The notes: generated from the sequence alone by a model not told the origin. DNA of 6,817 bases from Planctomycetaceae bacterium (GCA_007133715.1 SLMF01000066.1:1-6817), one strand, 5' to 3'. Shown: positions 1 through 6,690, counted from the first letter of the stretch. Numbers and translations are program-made.

Positions 1-917
1 CGACCGAATTGCTGTCCGAGCGTCGGGTAGTCTCGCGGCTGGATCGCGAGTTGGGGCATCTGCCGTGCGGCGATTGGCCCACACGCGTTTGGGCGCGCGT
101 GCCGGGCAATCAGCTCTTGCAGGTAGAAGTTGTCACCAAATCGCTCCGCATCGCCCGCTTGCCCGCGGCTCTGGACGGCTTGCGTATCGCCCACCTGTCC
201 GATCTGCATTTCAGCGGCCGGATCACGGCGGATTTCTTTGACTGGATCGTGGACCGCACCAATCAGCTCCAGCCGGATCTGGTGGCGATCACGGGCGATC
301 TGATCGATCATCGCCGCTGCTTGCCCTGGCTGCCTCAGATTCTGGGACGTTTACAAAGCCCGGGCGGGACGTTCTGCATCCTGGGGAATCACGAACTGCG
401 TTTGCCCGACCCATCGCAACTACGGGACACGCTGGCCCAAGCCGGTTTGGACTACTTGGGAGGTCGCTGCCACACGCTCGACATCGCGGGGCACCCGATT
501 CTCTTGGCTGGCAACGAGCTGCCATGGTGGGGCCCGGCCCCCGACATCCGGCACGGGCTGCAAGCGCGGACGGCCCCGCCCGCCCTGCGACTGCTGTTGG
601 CTCATACGCCCGACCGGCTCCCCTGGGCCCGGCGCTGTGAATTCGATCTGATGCTGGCCGGCCACACGCATGGCGGCCAAATCTGTTTCCCCCTGGTCGG
701 ACCGGTGGTCACGCAGAGCCGGTACGGAGTGAGTTACTGCAGTGGCGTTTATTCGCAACCGCCGACCGTGTTGCACGTCAGCCGAGGTCTCTCGGGGTGC
801 CAACCCCTGCGCTGGAACTGCCGACCGGAATTGGCCCTGTTGATTCTGCAAACCGGCGTTCCCGACGCGCCCGCCGACCGGACCCAGCACGCCTGTGCCG
901 CCACCCTGCATGCGTGA
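1..917 (+). CDS. Metallophosphoesterase, YkuE/YaeI-like calcineurin family (5' partial)
   Basis: A binuclear metal-dependent phosphoesterase. The frame is open back to the window edge, so the true start is outside; residues below count from the TTG at 9. The metal-binding motifs occur in order: SDLH (64-67), GDLID (96-100), GNHE (126-129), a lone His in LLAHTPD (199) and GHTHGGQ (218-224). The end matches the family pattern of SRYG, SG, PPTVLHVSRG and then a PEL segment (273-275) before a hydrophobic C-terminus. Relatives in the YkuE/YaeI group act on the membrane or cell envelope, some on lipid-linked phosphates such as UDP-diacylglucosamine, but the substrate cannot be read from this sequence. 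About 300 residues are visible; relatives usually run somewhat longer, so an N-terminal segment, possibly a membrane anchor, is probably missing. Codons end mostly in C or G. The gene is convergent with the secretin. The family call is firm; the substrate is unknown. Confidence 0.93.
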   Translation, partial: TELLSERRVVSRLDRELGHLPCGDWPTRVWARVPGNQLLQVEVVTKSLRIARLPAALDGLRIAHLSDLHFSGRITADFFDWIVDRTNQLQPDLVAITGDLIDHRRCLPWLPQILGRLQSPGGTFCILGNHELRLPDPSQLRDTLAQAGLDYLGGRCHTLDIAGHPILLAGNELPWWGPAPDIRHGLQARTAPPALRLLLAHTPDRLPWARRCEFDLMLAGHTHGGQICFPLVGPVVTQSRYGVSYCSGVYSQPPTVLHVSRGLSGCQPLRWNCRPELALLILQTGVPDAPADRTQHACAATLHA

Positions 918-956
918 CCAAGTCCGATCGCGATAACGTCGCCACCGGGGCACCCG

Positions 957-2534
957 TCAACGCAGCGGATCGTAACCACTGGGACCGATCAGCATGGGCT
1001 GTGATCCCTGCGAGCCGGGGCGCCAGGACGCTCGCTCCACCGAACTCTGCGGTTGGGACGAACGGGACACCGGATCGTTGGCCGAGGACGGTTCCTGGAC
1101 CGGGACCGGTTCGGGAGCAGGATGCCAGCCCTCGCTGACGGGATAGGCCGAGTAAGGCGGTTGGCCCGCCGGACAAGGCATACCCGTATGGGGCACTTCC
1201 AAATGGCCCTGCCAGTAGAATTCGTGATCGTTCGGCGTGGTGCTCATCTGGCCCGGTCCGTAAAGCGGTACCTGGTGCGGATCGAGCGGGGCCACGATCT
1301 CCGGCATCACCGTGACCAGCAATTCGACTTCGTTCATCTTCTCCTGAACCCGCGAGAAGGCCCGCCCGACGAACGGTAGATCGCCAAGAAAGGGCAAACC
1401 GCGGTTCCGCGACTCGACTCGATTCTGGATCAAACCGGCCAGCGCCAAGGTCTGCCCCGCCCGCATTTCCACCGACGTGTCCACGCTGCGTTCGGTCAGT
1501 CCCGGGATCCGGATCCCGTTCAGCTCCACGCCCCGCGATTCGTCCAACTCGCTGATCGTCGGGCGGACTTCCAAGCGGATATGGCCGTTGCCCAACACCA
1601 CCGGCACAAAATCCACGCGAGTTCCATACTCCTCGAACTGAACCCCCGTGGTCCCCAAACCGCTGGGCACCAGGATCGGGAATCTGCCGCCCGAGGTGAA
1701 CGAAGCGGCTCGGCCGGTCATCGTGATCAGCGTGGGTTCCGACAGCAGTTTGACCAGATTGTTCTCCCGCAGGGCACTGAGATATCCCATGAATTCGGTG
1801 CTGTTACTGACCACGGAAAATCGGACCGTATCGCTCATTCCGGGTATATCTGCGGCACCGGAGAGGATATTTCCAGCCCCCTGCGAGACGGAAAAGTCGC
1901 GGCCGAAGTATTGCCAATCGATCCCCAGATCGCGAAGTTTTGTGCGAGATACCTCCATCACCTTGACGTGCAGGGCCACCTGATGGACGCCCCCCACCGT
2001 GATACCGTTGATGATTTTCTGATGGTAATCTTCGGCCACGCGGAGGATTTCGCCGACCAATTCGGGGCGGGGGACGTAGCCGGTGATGTAGATGCTCTCG
2101 GCCAGCGGCCGAATCCGTAAATTCGCCTCGGGGAATTCGCTCCGCAATACGTCCAGCAGTTCACTCACATCACGCAGAACGACCACGTCCAAGGTGTAGA
2201 TCTCCCCCTCTTGATCCCACAGATTCACTTGAGCCGTACCCGTTTGCAGCCCCGACACCTGGACCTGGTTCGGGGACAGCGGCATCGCTTTTAGCACCTC
2301 GGGGTTGCTGACAAACAGACGCGGGATATTCTGCTCCATCGTGAGGATGCGACTGGTATTGACCATCAGCTCCACGCGTTCCAGCGGTTTGCTGACGTGC
2401 ATTTGCAGGGGGCCTCGTTCGAACGTAAACCCCGAATGGGGAGGAGCCGACTGGACTGCTGCCAGCGGAGCGAACGTGGCCAGAAGAACGATTCCACCGG
2501 CCCATGACGTCAAAAGCGACTTGATGGAGGCCAC
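957..2534 (-). CDS. CpaC/RcpA-type secretin (type II/IV pilus secretin family protein)
   Basis: An outer-membrane secretin, expected to form the ring-shaped gated channel of a Tad-type pilus or type II-like secretion machine. The frame stays open upstream to 2963, but I chose the GTG at 2534 because AAGGA lies 9 nt upstream and a signal peptide begins directly: Lys5, a hydrophobic stretch (about 13-26), then cleavage near VQSA (27-30). Domains of the 525-residue protein: pilus/secretin N-terminal domain (about 48-120, with NIPRLFVSNPEV and GTAQVNLWD), BON-like domain (about 122-180), and secretin domain (about 245-413). The secretin core shows VKLLSEPTL (261-269), GTRVDFVPVV (304-313), MRAGQTLALAGLI (357-369), LPFLGDLPFVG (380-390) and NEVELLVTVMPEIV (401-414). 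Residues 418-525 form a Pro/Gln/Ser-rich tail without a recognised domain. No cpaB, cpaF or tad gene adjoins it here. Family is certain; the machine it serves is not. Confidence 0.93.
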   Translation of the reverse strand: MASIKSLLTSWAGGIVLLATFAPLAAVQSAPPHSGFTFERGPLQMHVSKPLERVELMVNTSRILTMEQNIPRLFVSNPEVLKAMPLSPNQVQVSGLQTGTAQVNLWDQEGEIYTLDVVVLRDVSELLDVLRSEFPEANLRIRPLAESIYITGYVPRPELVGEILRVAEDYHQKIINGITVGGVHQVALHVKVMEVSRTKLRDLGIDWQYFGRDFSVSQGAGNILSGAADIPGMSDTVRFSVVSNSTEFMGYLSALRENNLVKLLSEPTLITMTGRAASFTSGGRFPILVPSGLGTTGVQFEEYGTRVDFVPVVLGNGHIRLEVRPTISELDESRGVELNGIRIPGLTERSVDTSVEMRAGQTLALAGLIQNRVESRNRGLPFLGDLPFVGRAFSRVQEKMNEVELLVTVMPEIVAPLDPHQVPLYGPGQMSTTPNDHEFYWQGHLEVPHTGMPCPAGQPPYSAYPVSEGWHPAPEPVPVQEPSSANDPVSRSSQPQSSVERASWRPGSQGSQPMLIGPSGYDPLR

Positions 2535-2543
2535 GATAACACG

Positions 2544-2548
2544 TCCTT
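2544..2548 (-). promoter_or_regulatory. Ribosome binding site that decides the secretin start
   Basis: AAGGA on the minus strand sits 9 nt before a GTG codon. The predicted signal peptide starts at that codon, which favours it over in-frame candidates further upstream such as those at 2963 or 2757, where I see no comparable Shine-Dalgarno sequence. Confidence 0.6.
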
Positions 2549-2607
2549 GCAAATCGAGGCGGGATTCTCGGAAACGAGTGAGCCCTGGTTGCTGATCGGC
2601 CGCGGCC

Positions 2608-2696
2608 ACCGCGAGCCAACCCTGACTGCGGTACCGCGATGCTACTAGAATTACCTTCGTATGGCGAAGCACCGGCGTACAAAGCAATACCGCGAT
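2608..2696 (-). repeat. Three TCGCGGT motifs upstream of the secretin
   Basis: ACCGCGA on the + strand (TCGCGGT reading toward the secretin) begins at 2608, 2633 and 2689. The last two lie in a 13-nt direct repeat (2628-2640 and 2684-2696) that matches at 11 of 13 positions. The 2628-2637 copy is also a perfect 10-bp palindrome, GCGGTACCGC. The clustering upstream of a gene start suggests a regulator binding array, but the motif matches no named operator I know. Confidence 0.3.
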
Positions 2697-2760
2697 ATTC
2701 GGAGGAATCGGCACGGCATGGCCGATACAACCGGCATAACCGCTAACCAACAGGCCCATT

Positions 2761-2819
2761 GGCGGGATAGCCGCCTTCGGGCCCGGCGATCCCCAACGGC
2801 CTTCGAGTCGCCAAAGGCC
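2761..2819. other. Pair of short hairpins in the divergent intergenic region
   Basis: GGCGG (2761-2765) and CCGCC (2771-2775) flank a 5-nt loop. GGCCTT (2798-2803) and AAGGCC (2814-2819) flank a 10-nt loop. Neither is followed by a T-run in either direction, so they do not look like intrinsic terminators. They could be structure in a leader of the secretin mRNA, or chance in GC-rich DNA. Confidence 0.25.
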
Positions 2820-2859
2820 CGATTCGTCACCAAACTGGGGCGGCTTTAGACAATGGCTA

Positions 2860-2888
2860 TTGAACGCCGACGCGGGAATGAGCATGAT
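2860..2888 (+). promoter_or_regulatory. Weak sigma-70-like promoter candidate for the methyltransferase
   Basis: TTGAAC at 2860-2865 and CATGAT at 2883-2888 are separated by 17 nt, each matching 4 of 6 consensus positions. Transcription would start near 2895, within the palindrome CCACGTGG (2892-2899), leaving a leader of roughly 115 nt. The match is weak and could be chance. Confidence 0.2.
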
Positions 2889-2960
2889 GTTCCACGTGGG
2901 GTCATCCGGGCGGTAACCAGACCACGCCGGTCTCGGAAGGCATGATCTGCTCGAAAGCAA

Positions 2961-2997
2961 CACCTGTGAGGGTATTTTTCGATCCTCTTGGTGAGGA
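2961..2997 (+). promoter_or_regulatory. Inverted repeats overlapping the methyltransferase ribosome binding site
   Basis: TCCTC (2983-2987) can pair with GAGGA (2993-2997), part of the Shine-Dalgarno stretch, as a 5-bp stem with a 5-nt loop. The same CCTC can instead pair with GAGG at 2968-2971, and the helix then continues after a small internal loop with CACC (2961-2964) on GGTG (2990-2993). The two folds exclude each other, which is the layout of a translational switch. It could equally be a DNA operator or chance. Confidence 0.3.
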
Positions 2998-3003
2998 GAA
3001 GGA
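2993..3003 (+). promoter_or_regulatory. Ribosome binding site that decides the methyltransferase start
   Basis: The purine run GAGGAGAAGGA ends 5 nt before the ATG at 3009. This favours that ATG over the in-frame TTG at 2988, which lies before the purine run and would translate through it. Confidence 0.7.
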
Positions 3004-3008
3004 CGGGA

Positions 3009-5993
3009 ATGTTGTCTGCTGACGTCAAGGACGGGGTGTCCGACCGAATCGGAACGCTACGAATCGAGTCGATCACCATTTCGCGGGCTTTGATAACGCG
3101 GATGGCCGAGGTGGTGCGAGAACTCCGCGTTCGGATTCGTGAGGCCTTGGCTGACGGCCAGCGAGGGGGCCCGTTGAACGACTTAAGGTGCACGATTACC
3201 CCTCTGTTAGACGGTGATTTAAGCGACGATGAGTTTGCGGATCGGGGTGCTCAGCTAGTGGTTTGTGGTCTGCTGGCGGCCCGCTGGTCCGCTCGACGGG
3301 AAGGGTGTCGGGCCGCGGTTCCGCAGGGACTTCCGCTTCCGCCAGTTTTGCTGCGGTGGCAGGAGGCGTTGGTGGCGGTTTGCGAAGGCGATGGCAATCG
3401 GGGGGAGACGCCCGCTGGCAGTCTGGCGGCCCTGCAGACGCTGCTGGATCAAGTGGATTGGGAGGCGGTCTTTCGCGATTTCCAGAATCGTTATCCGGAT
3501 GAAGATCCGGTGCTCCATTTCTACGAGCAATTTTTGCAACACTATGATGCGAGTCGGCGTCGGGCTCGCGGCGTGTTCTTTACACCACGAGCCGTGGTTT
3601 CGCATCTGGTCCGCAGCGTGCACGAGGTGCTGCAAACCCGGTTCGGGATCGCGGATGGTCTGGCGTCGGTAATCACGTGGGGCGAGTGGTGCGCGCGTAC
3701 GGCGACGGGCGCCGAGGGGGCTCGAACGGGTGTGTGGGGAAAGAGGGCATCCGAATTGCCCGCGGGGGTGTGCCGCGACTCGCCGTGGGTGACGATTCTG
3801 GACCCCGCGGCCGGTTCAGGCACTTTTCTGGTCGAGGTGATCGGGCTGATTCACCGTACGATGCAGCAGAAATGGGCGAGCCAGGGGCGAAGTCTTGCGG
3901 AGCAGCAGGCGGCTTGGAACGAGTACGTGCCGAGGCATCTGCTGCCCCGGCTGGTCGGATATGAATTGCTGCCGGCTGCCCATGCGATCGCGCATCTGAC
4001 GTTGGTGGGCAAGTTGCGGGAGACGGGCTACCAGTTCGCGGGTAACCAACCGGTGCGTTTGTATTTGACGAATGCGTTGGAAGCACCCAGCGACGGGGAG
4101 CCACCGCGGTCTGGCACCGGCCGGAGGGCGGCCGGGTTCGACGCCGTGCGCGCGGCGGATACGGTCAAACGCGAGCAGCGATTCACGGTCGTGCTGGGCA
4201 ACCCGCCTTACGCCGGGATGTCGCGGAACCGGAGCGACTGGATCTGCGGTCTGCTGCGGGGTCAAGCGGGTGACGGTCGGAAATGGGAGGACTACTATCA
4301 GGAGGCGGGCGTTCGACTGGCCGAGCGGAAGTTCTGGCTGCATGACGACTACGTCAAATTCCTGCGGTACGGGCACTGGTTGATCGAGCGTTCGGGTTGC
4401 GGTGTTCTGGGCTACGTGACGAATCACGGTTATCTGGACAATCCGACGTTCCGTGGTCTGCGGGAGAGTTTACGGGCGACGTTTTCCGGGATCACGATTA
4501 CGGACTTGCACGGCAGTACCAAGAAGACGGACGGTTGTCCGGAGGGTGGTGCGGACGAGAATGTGTTTGCCATCGAATCCGGGGTGGCGATCGGCGTATT
4601 TTGGCGAGTGCCGGGTGCCTGCCGAGCGGAGATTGGGCATGCGGATTTGTGGGGCACGCGAGCGAGCAAGCAGCGGGTATTGGAGCAGACGACCGCTCTG
4701 CAGTTGAACGCGCGCCGGATCGAACCGCAACCGCCCCTGCATCTGTTTCGACCTTTTGATGGCACGCACGGCGACGAGTACGGGGGAGGTTGGAAGCTGA
4801 CCGAGCTGATGGCGGTGCACGGGACGGGGTTGGTGACGGCTCGCGATCATTTCGTGATCGCGCAGCAGCGGCAGGCGTTATTGGAGCGGATGTCCGTGTT
4901 TCGGGGCGACTTGTCCGATGCGGAAGTGCGGGCGCGGTTTTTCACCGGTCGCACCCGTTCGCCCAAGTACCAGCCGGGCGACACCCGCGGCTGGCGGTTG
5001 AGTGAGGCTCGCCAGCGGGTTCGCAACGATCCGCATTGGCAGCAGCGCCCGCTTCCTTGCCTGTATCGCCCGTTTGACATGCGCTGGGTCTACTATACCG
5101 ACGGGATGGTCGATTGGCCTCGACGTGCGTTGATGCAACACATGCTGGGGGGAGAAAATCTGGGGCTGATCGCGCGGCGGCAGCTGCCCGGGACGCACGT
5201 GACCTACTTCTTTGTCACCGACTGCTTGATCTCCGACGGCGTGATCCGTTCGGACAACAAGGGCAGCGAGAGCTTGTTTCCCTTGTATCTGATGCCAGCG
5301 GGTGCGGAGCTGGGGGAGTCGCTGTCGCCGGTCGCCAATTTGAACCCGGAGTTTCTGCAGGCCTTGGCCAACGCGGTGCAATTGGACCGGCTGGATTACG
5401 GCCGGGGCGACCTGCTGGCCACGTTCGGACCGGAGGACGTGCTGCATTTCATCTACGCCCAGTTCTTTTCGCCCGGCTACCGGGCACGATTTGCCGAATG
5501 GCTGCGGATCGATTTCCCCCGCATCTTCCTGCCGGCCAGCCGCGCGCTGTTCCACGCCTTGTGCGGTTGCGGGAGCCGGCTGAGCCGGCTGCATCGGCTG
5601 CAACCGGCGGACGATCCGGCGGCACAGCGCGAATCGCCGCCCGCGGAATTCGAGCGAACGGGGGCGACGAGTTGCCGCCTGGCGGGCGGCGGGCCGATTG
5701 CCGTGGCGGCCGGTTATCCTCGATACCGACAGGGAAAGGTCTACCTGCATCCGTCACGCTGGTTCACCGGCGTCTCGCCGGCGGTTTGGAGTTTTCGCAT
5801 CGGCGCCTACCCGGTGTGCCAGAAATGGCTGAAGGATCGCCGGGGGCAGCCGCTGTCGCCGCGCGCCGTCCAGCATTATGGCCGCATTGTCACGGCGCTC
5901 GACGCGACGCTGCGGCAGATGGAGGAGATCGAGGGAGCGATTCAGCGGCAGGGCGGCTGGCCGCGGGCGTTCTTACGGGCCGGTGCCCGTTGA
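3009..5993 (+). CDS. Type ISP-like N6-adenine DNA methyltransferase with target-recognition region, no nuclease/helicase
   Basis: Predicted to transfer a methyl group from S-adenosylmethionine to adenine N6 in a specific DNA site. The ATG at 3009 follows a strong ribosome binding site, giving 994 residues. Seen in order: an N-terminal helical part with a FADRGAQ segment (77-83), which departs from the usual FADxYAQT of the family; the FFTPRAVV segment (190-197); SAM-binding DPAAGSGTF (265-273, motif I); catalytic NPPY (398-401, motif IV); then the family hallmarks LHDDYVKF (444-451) and TNHGYLDNPTFRGLR (471-485). The C-terminal half, with RPFD (581-584), YRPFDMRW (686-693), LFPLYL and FIYAQFFSPGYR, matches the specificity domain of type ISP enzymes such as LlaGI/LlaBIII. 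Those enzymes are about 1,600 residues and carry an N-terminal nuclease and helicase; here neither is present and the upstream DNA encodes none. It may be an orphan methylase or one part of a split system. Third-position codon use changes along the gene. Confidence 0.92.
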   Translation: MLSADVKDGVSDRIGTLRIESITISRALITRMAEVVRELRVRIREALADGQRGGPLNDLRCTITPLLDGDLSDDEFADRGAQLVVCGLLAARWSARREGCRAAVPQGLPLPPVLLRWQEALVAVCEGDGNRGETPAGSLAALQTLLDQVDWEAVFRDFQNRYPDEDPVLHFYEQFLQHYDASRRRARGVFFTPRAVVSHLVRSVHEVLQTRFGIADGLASVITWGEWCARTATGAEGARTGVWGKRASELPAGVCRDSPWVTILDPAAGSGTFLVEVIGLIHRTMQQKWASQGRSLAEQQAAWNEYVPRHLLPRLVGYELLPAAHAIAHLTLVGKLRETGYQFAGNQPVRLYLTNALEAPSDGEPPRSGTGRRAAGFDAVRAADTVKREQRFTVVLGNPPYAGMSRNRSDWICGLLRGQAGDGRKWEDYYQEAGVRLAERKFWLHDDYVKFLRYGHWLIERSGCGVLGYVTNHGYLDNPTFRGLRESLRATFSGITITDLHGSTKKTDGCPEGGADENVFAIESGVAIGVFWRVPGACRAEIGHADLWGTRASKQRVLEQTTALQLNARRIEPQPPLHLFRPFDGTHGDEYGGGWKLTELMAVHGTGLVTARDHFVIAQQRQALLERMSVFRGDLSDAEVRARFFTGRTRSPKYQPGDTRGWRLSEARQRVRNDPHWQQRPLPCLYRPFDMRWVYYTDGMVDWPRRALMQHMLGGENLGLIARRQLPGTHVTYFFVTDCLISDGVIRSDNKGSESLFPLYLMPAGAELGESLSPVANLNPEFLQALANAVQLDRLDYGRGDLLATFGPEDVLHFIYAQFFSPGYRARFAEWLRIDFPRIFLPASRALFHALCGCGSRLSRLHRLQPADDPAAQRESPPAEFERTGATSCRLAGGGPIAVAAGYPRYRQGKVYLHPSRWFTGVSPAVWSFRIGAYPVCQKWLKDRRGQPLSPRAVQHYGRIVTALDATLRQMEEIEGAIQRQGGWPRAFLRAGAR
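5573..5590 (+). repeat. 9-bp perfect tandem duplication inside the methyltransferase
   Basis: GAGCCGGCT occurs twice head to tail, and a third, looser copy (6 of 9) follows. In frame this gives the residue pattern SRL-SRL-HRL just before a low-complexity loop. The length stays a multiple of three, so the frame is kept. Confidence 0.6.
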
Positions 5994-6022
5994 TGCCGCC
6001 CTGTGTCGGCAGGCTTTAGCCT
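5994..6022. terminator. Candidate bidirectional terminator or palindromic repeat between convergent genes
   Basis: Two adjoining inverted repeats fill the gap between the convergent stops: TGCCG (5994-5998) with CGGCA (6007-6011), 8-nt loop, and AGGCT (6011-6015) with AGCCT (6018-6022). The second crosses the ATPase stop codon. Neither has a T-run, so the terminator call is weak. A dispersed REP-like palindrome is an alternative. Confidence 0.25.
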
Positions 6023-6690
6023 TGCGGGGCCGCCGTGCTGACCACAGCCCCCTGCTCCATTTCCAGGATGTGTTTGGCGTAGCCGGCGGCGTCGGCATGG
6101 TGGGTGACCATCAGCACCGTCCCGCCGCTGTGGGCGAAGTCGGCCAAGTACGTCAGCACGATCTCCGCATTCTCCGGGTCCAGGTTCCCGGTGGGCTCGT
6201 CGGCCAGCAGCAATTTGGGCTGGTGGAACAGGGCGCGGGCCAGGGCGACCCGTTGGCGTTCGCCGGTGCTGAGCGCCGACGGCACATGGGTGAGGCGATC
6301 TTGCAAGTGGAAACGTTCGATCAGGGCCCGGGCCCGGCCTGGGGGATCGGGATGGGCTTTGGCCAGGGACGGAGCCAGGATGTTTTCCAGCACCGAGAGG
6401 TAGGGGACCAGGTAGAATTCCTGGAAGACGAAACCGATACGTTCTGCCCGGAACCGGCTGCGGGCTTCCGGCGCCAGTTGGTAGGGATCCTGGCCCTCGA
6501 TTCGAAGCTTGCCGGAGGTGGGCCGCTGCAGGGCACCCAGGATCATCATCAAGGTGGTCTTGCCACAGCCACTGGGCCCGCGCACGGCGAGGAATTCTCC
6601 CGGTTCTGCGGAGAAGGACACGTTCCGCAAGGCGGTTACCGTGCCGGTGGGGGAAGAGAATTCCTTGGTCAAACCGTCAGCTTCCAGCAT
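6016..6690 (-). CDS. ABC transporter ATP-binding protein, LolD/MacB type
   Basis: The cytoplasmic ATPase of an inner-membrane ABC complex; it should power the FtsX-like permease encoded just upstream. The 224-residue length is typical for the LolD/MacB/FtsE group. Visible motifs: Walker A GPSGCGKTT (38-46), Q-loop Gln90 in FVFQE, signature LSTGERQR (140-147), Walker B LLLADEP (160-166) with catalytic Glu165, D-loop NLD (169-171) and switch His197. The second signature position is Thr where LSGGE is usual. The ATG at 6690 was chosen because AAGGAGG precedes it by 6 nt; the frame runs on upstream, but only through permease-coding DNA read in another frame. The permease stop and this start overlap in TAATG, so translation is probably coupled. 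The substrate (lipoprotein, peptide or drug) cannot be told without the rest of the permease. Confidence 0.94.
   Translation of the reverse strand: MLEADGLTKEFSSPTGTVTALRNVSFSAEPGEFLAVRGPSGCGKTTLMMILGALQRPTSGKLRIEGQDPYQLAPEARSRFRAERIGFVFQEFYLVPYLSVLENILAPSLAKAHPDPPGRARALIERFHLQDRLTHVPSALSTGERQRVALARALFHQPKLLLADEPTGNLDPENAEIVLTYLADFAHSGGTVLMVTHHADAAGYAKHILEMEQGAVVSTAAPQG

Larger units (their letters stand above)
2535..3008. other. Divergent intergenic region between secretin and methyltransferase
   Basis: This 474-bp stretch separates two divergently transcribed genes and should carry both promoters. The secretin frame happens to stay open through most of it, but the translation shows no domain, no good start and no Shine-Dalgarno sequence, so I treat it as non-coding. 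It holds three copies of ACCGCGA (2608, 2633, 2689), a 10-bp palindrome at 2628-2637, small hairpins at 2655-2669, 2761-2775 and 2798-2819, an 8-bp palindrome CCACGTGG at 2892-2899, a hairpin at 2919-2933, and an imperfect inverted repeat at 2961-2993 next to the methyltransferase ribosome binding site. No convincing sigma-70 promoter was found for the secretin. Confidence 0.6.

Noticed and set aside
918..956. Terminator between phosphoesterase and secretin
   Set aside because: Only a 4-bp stem (930-933 with 939-942) and no T-run; too weak to call.
1581..2120. 179-codon open frame antisense to the secretin
   Set aside because: It lies opposite the conserved secretin domains and has no motif of its own.
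2661..2849. 62-codon open frame in the divergent intergenic region on the + strand
   Set aside because: The composition is Arg-rich, there is no ribosome binding site before the ATG, and no domain is visible; kept as non-coding.
2535..2963. N-terminal extension of the secretin by up to 143 codons in the same open frame
   Set aside because: The GTG at 2534 has a Shine-Dalgarno sequence and begins a textbook signal peptide; the extension has no ribosome binding site, no domain and would bury the signal sequence.
4878..5750. 290-codon open frame antisense to the methyltransferase
   Set aside because: It is a shadow frame in GC-rich DNA: no recognisable domain, and the sense strand encodes conserved type ISP motifs over the same bases.
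5114..6019. 301-codon open frame overlapping the end of the methyltransferase in another frame
   Set aside because: The translation is Arg/Ala/Gly-rich without motifs, and it overlaps conserved methyltransferase sequence.
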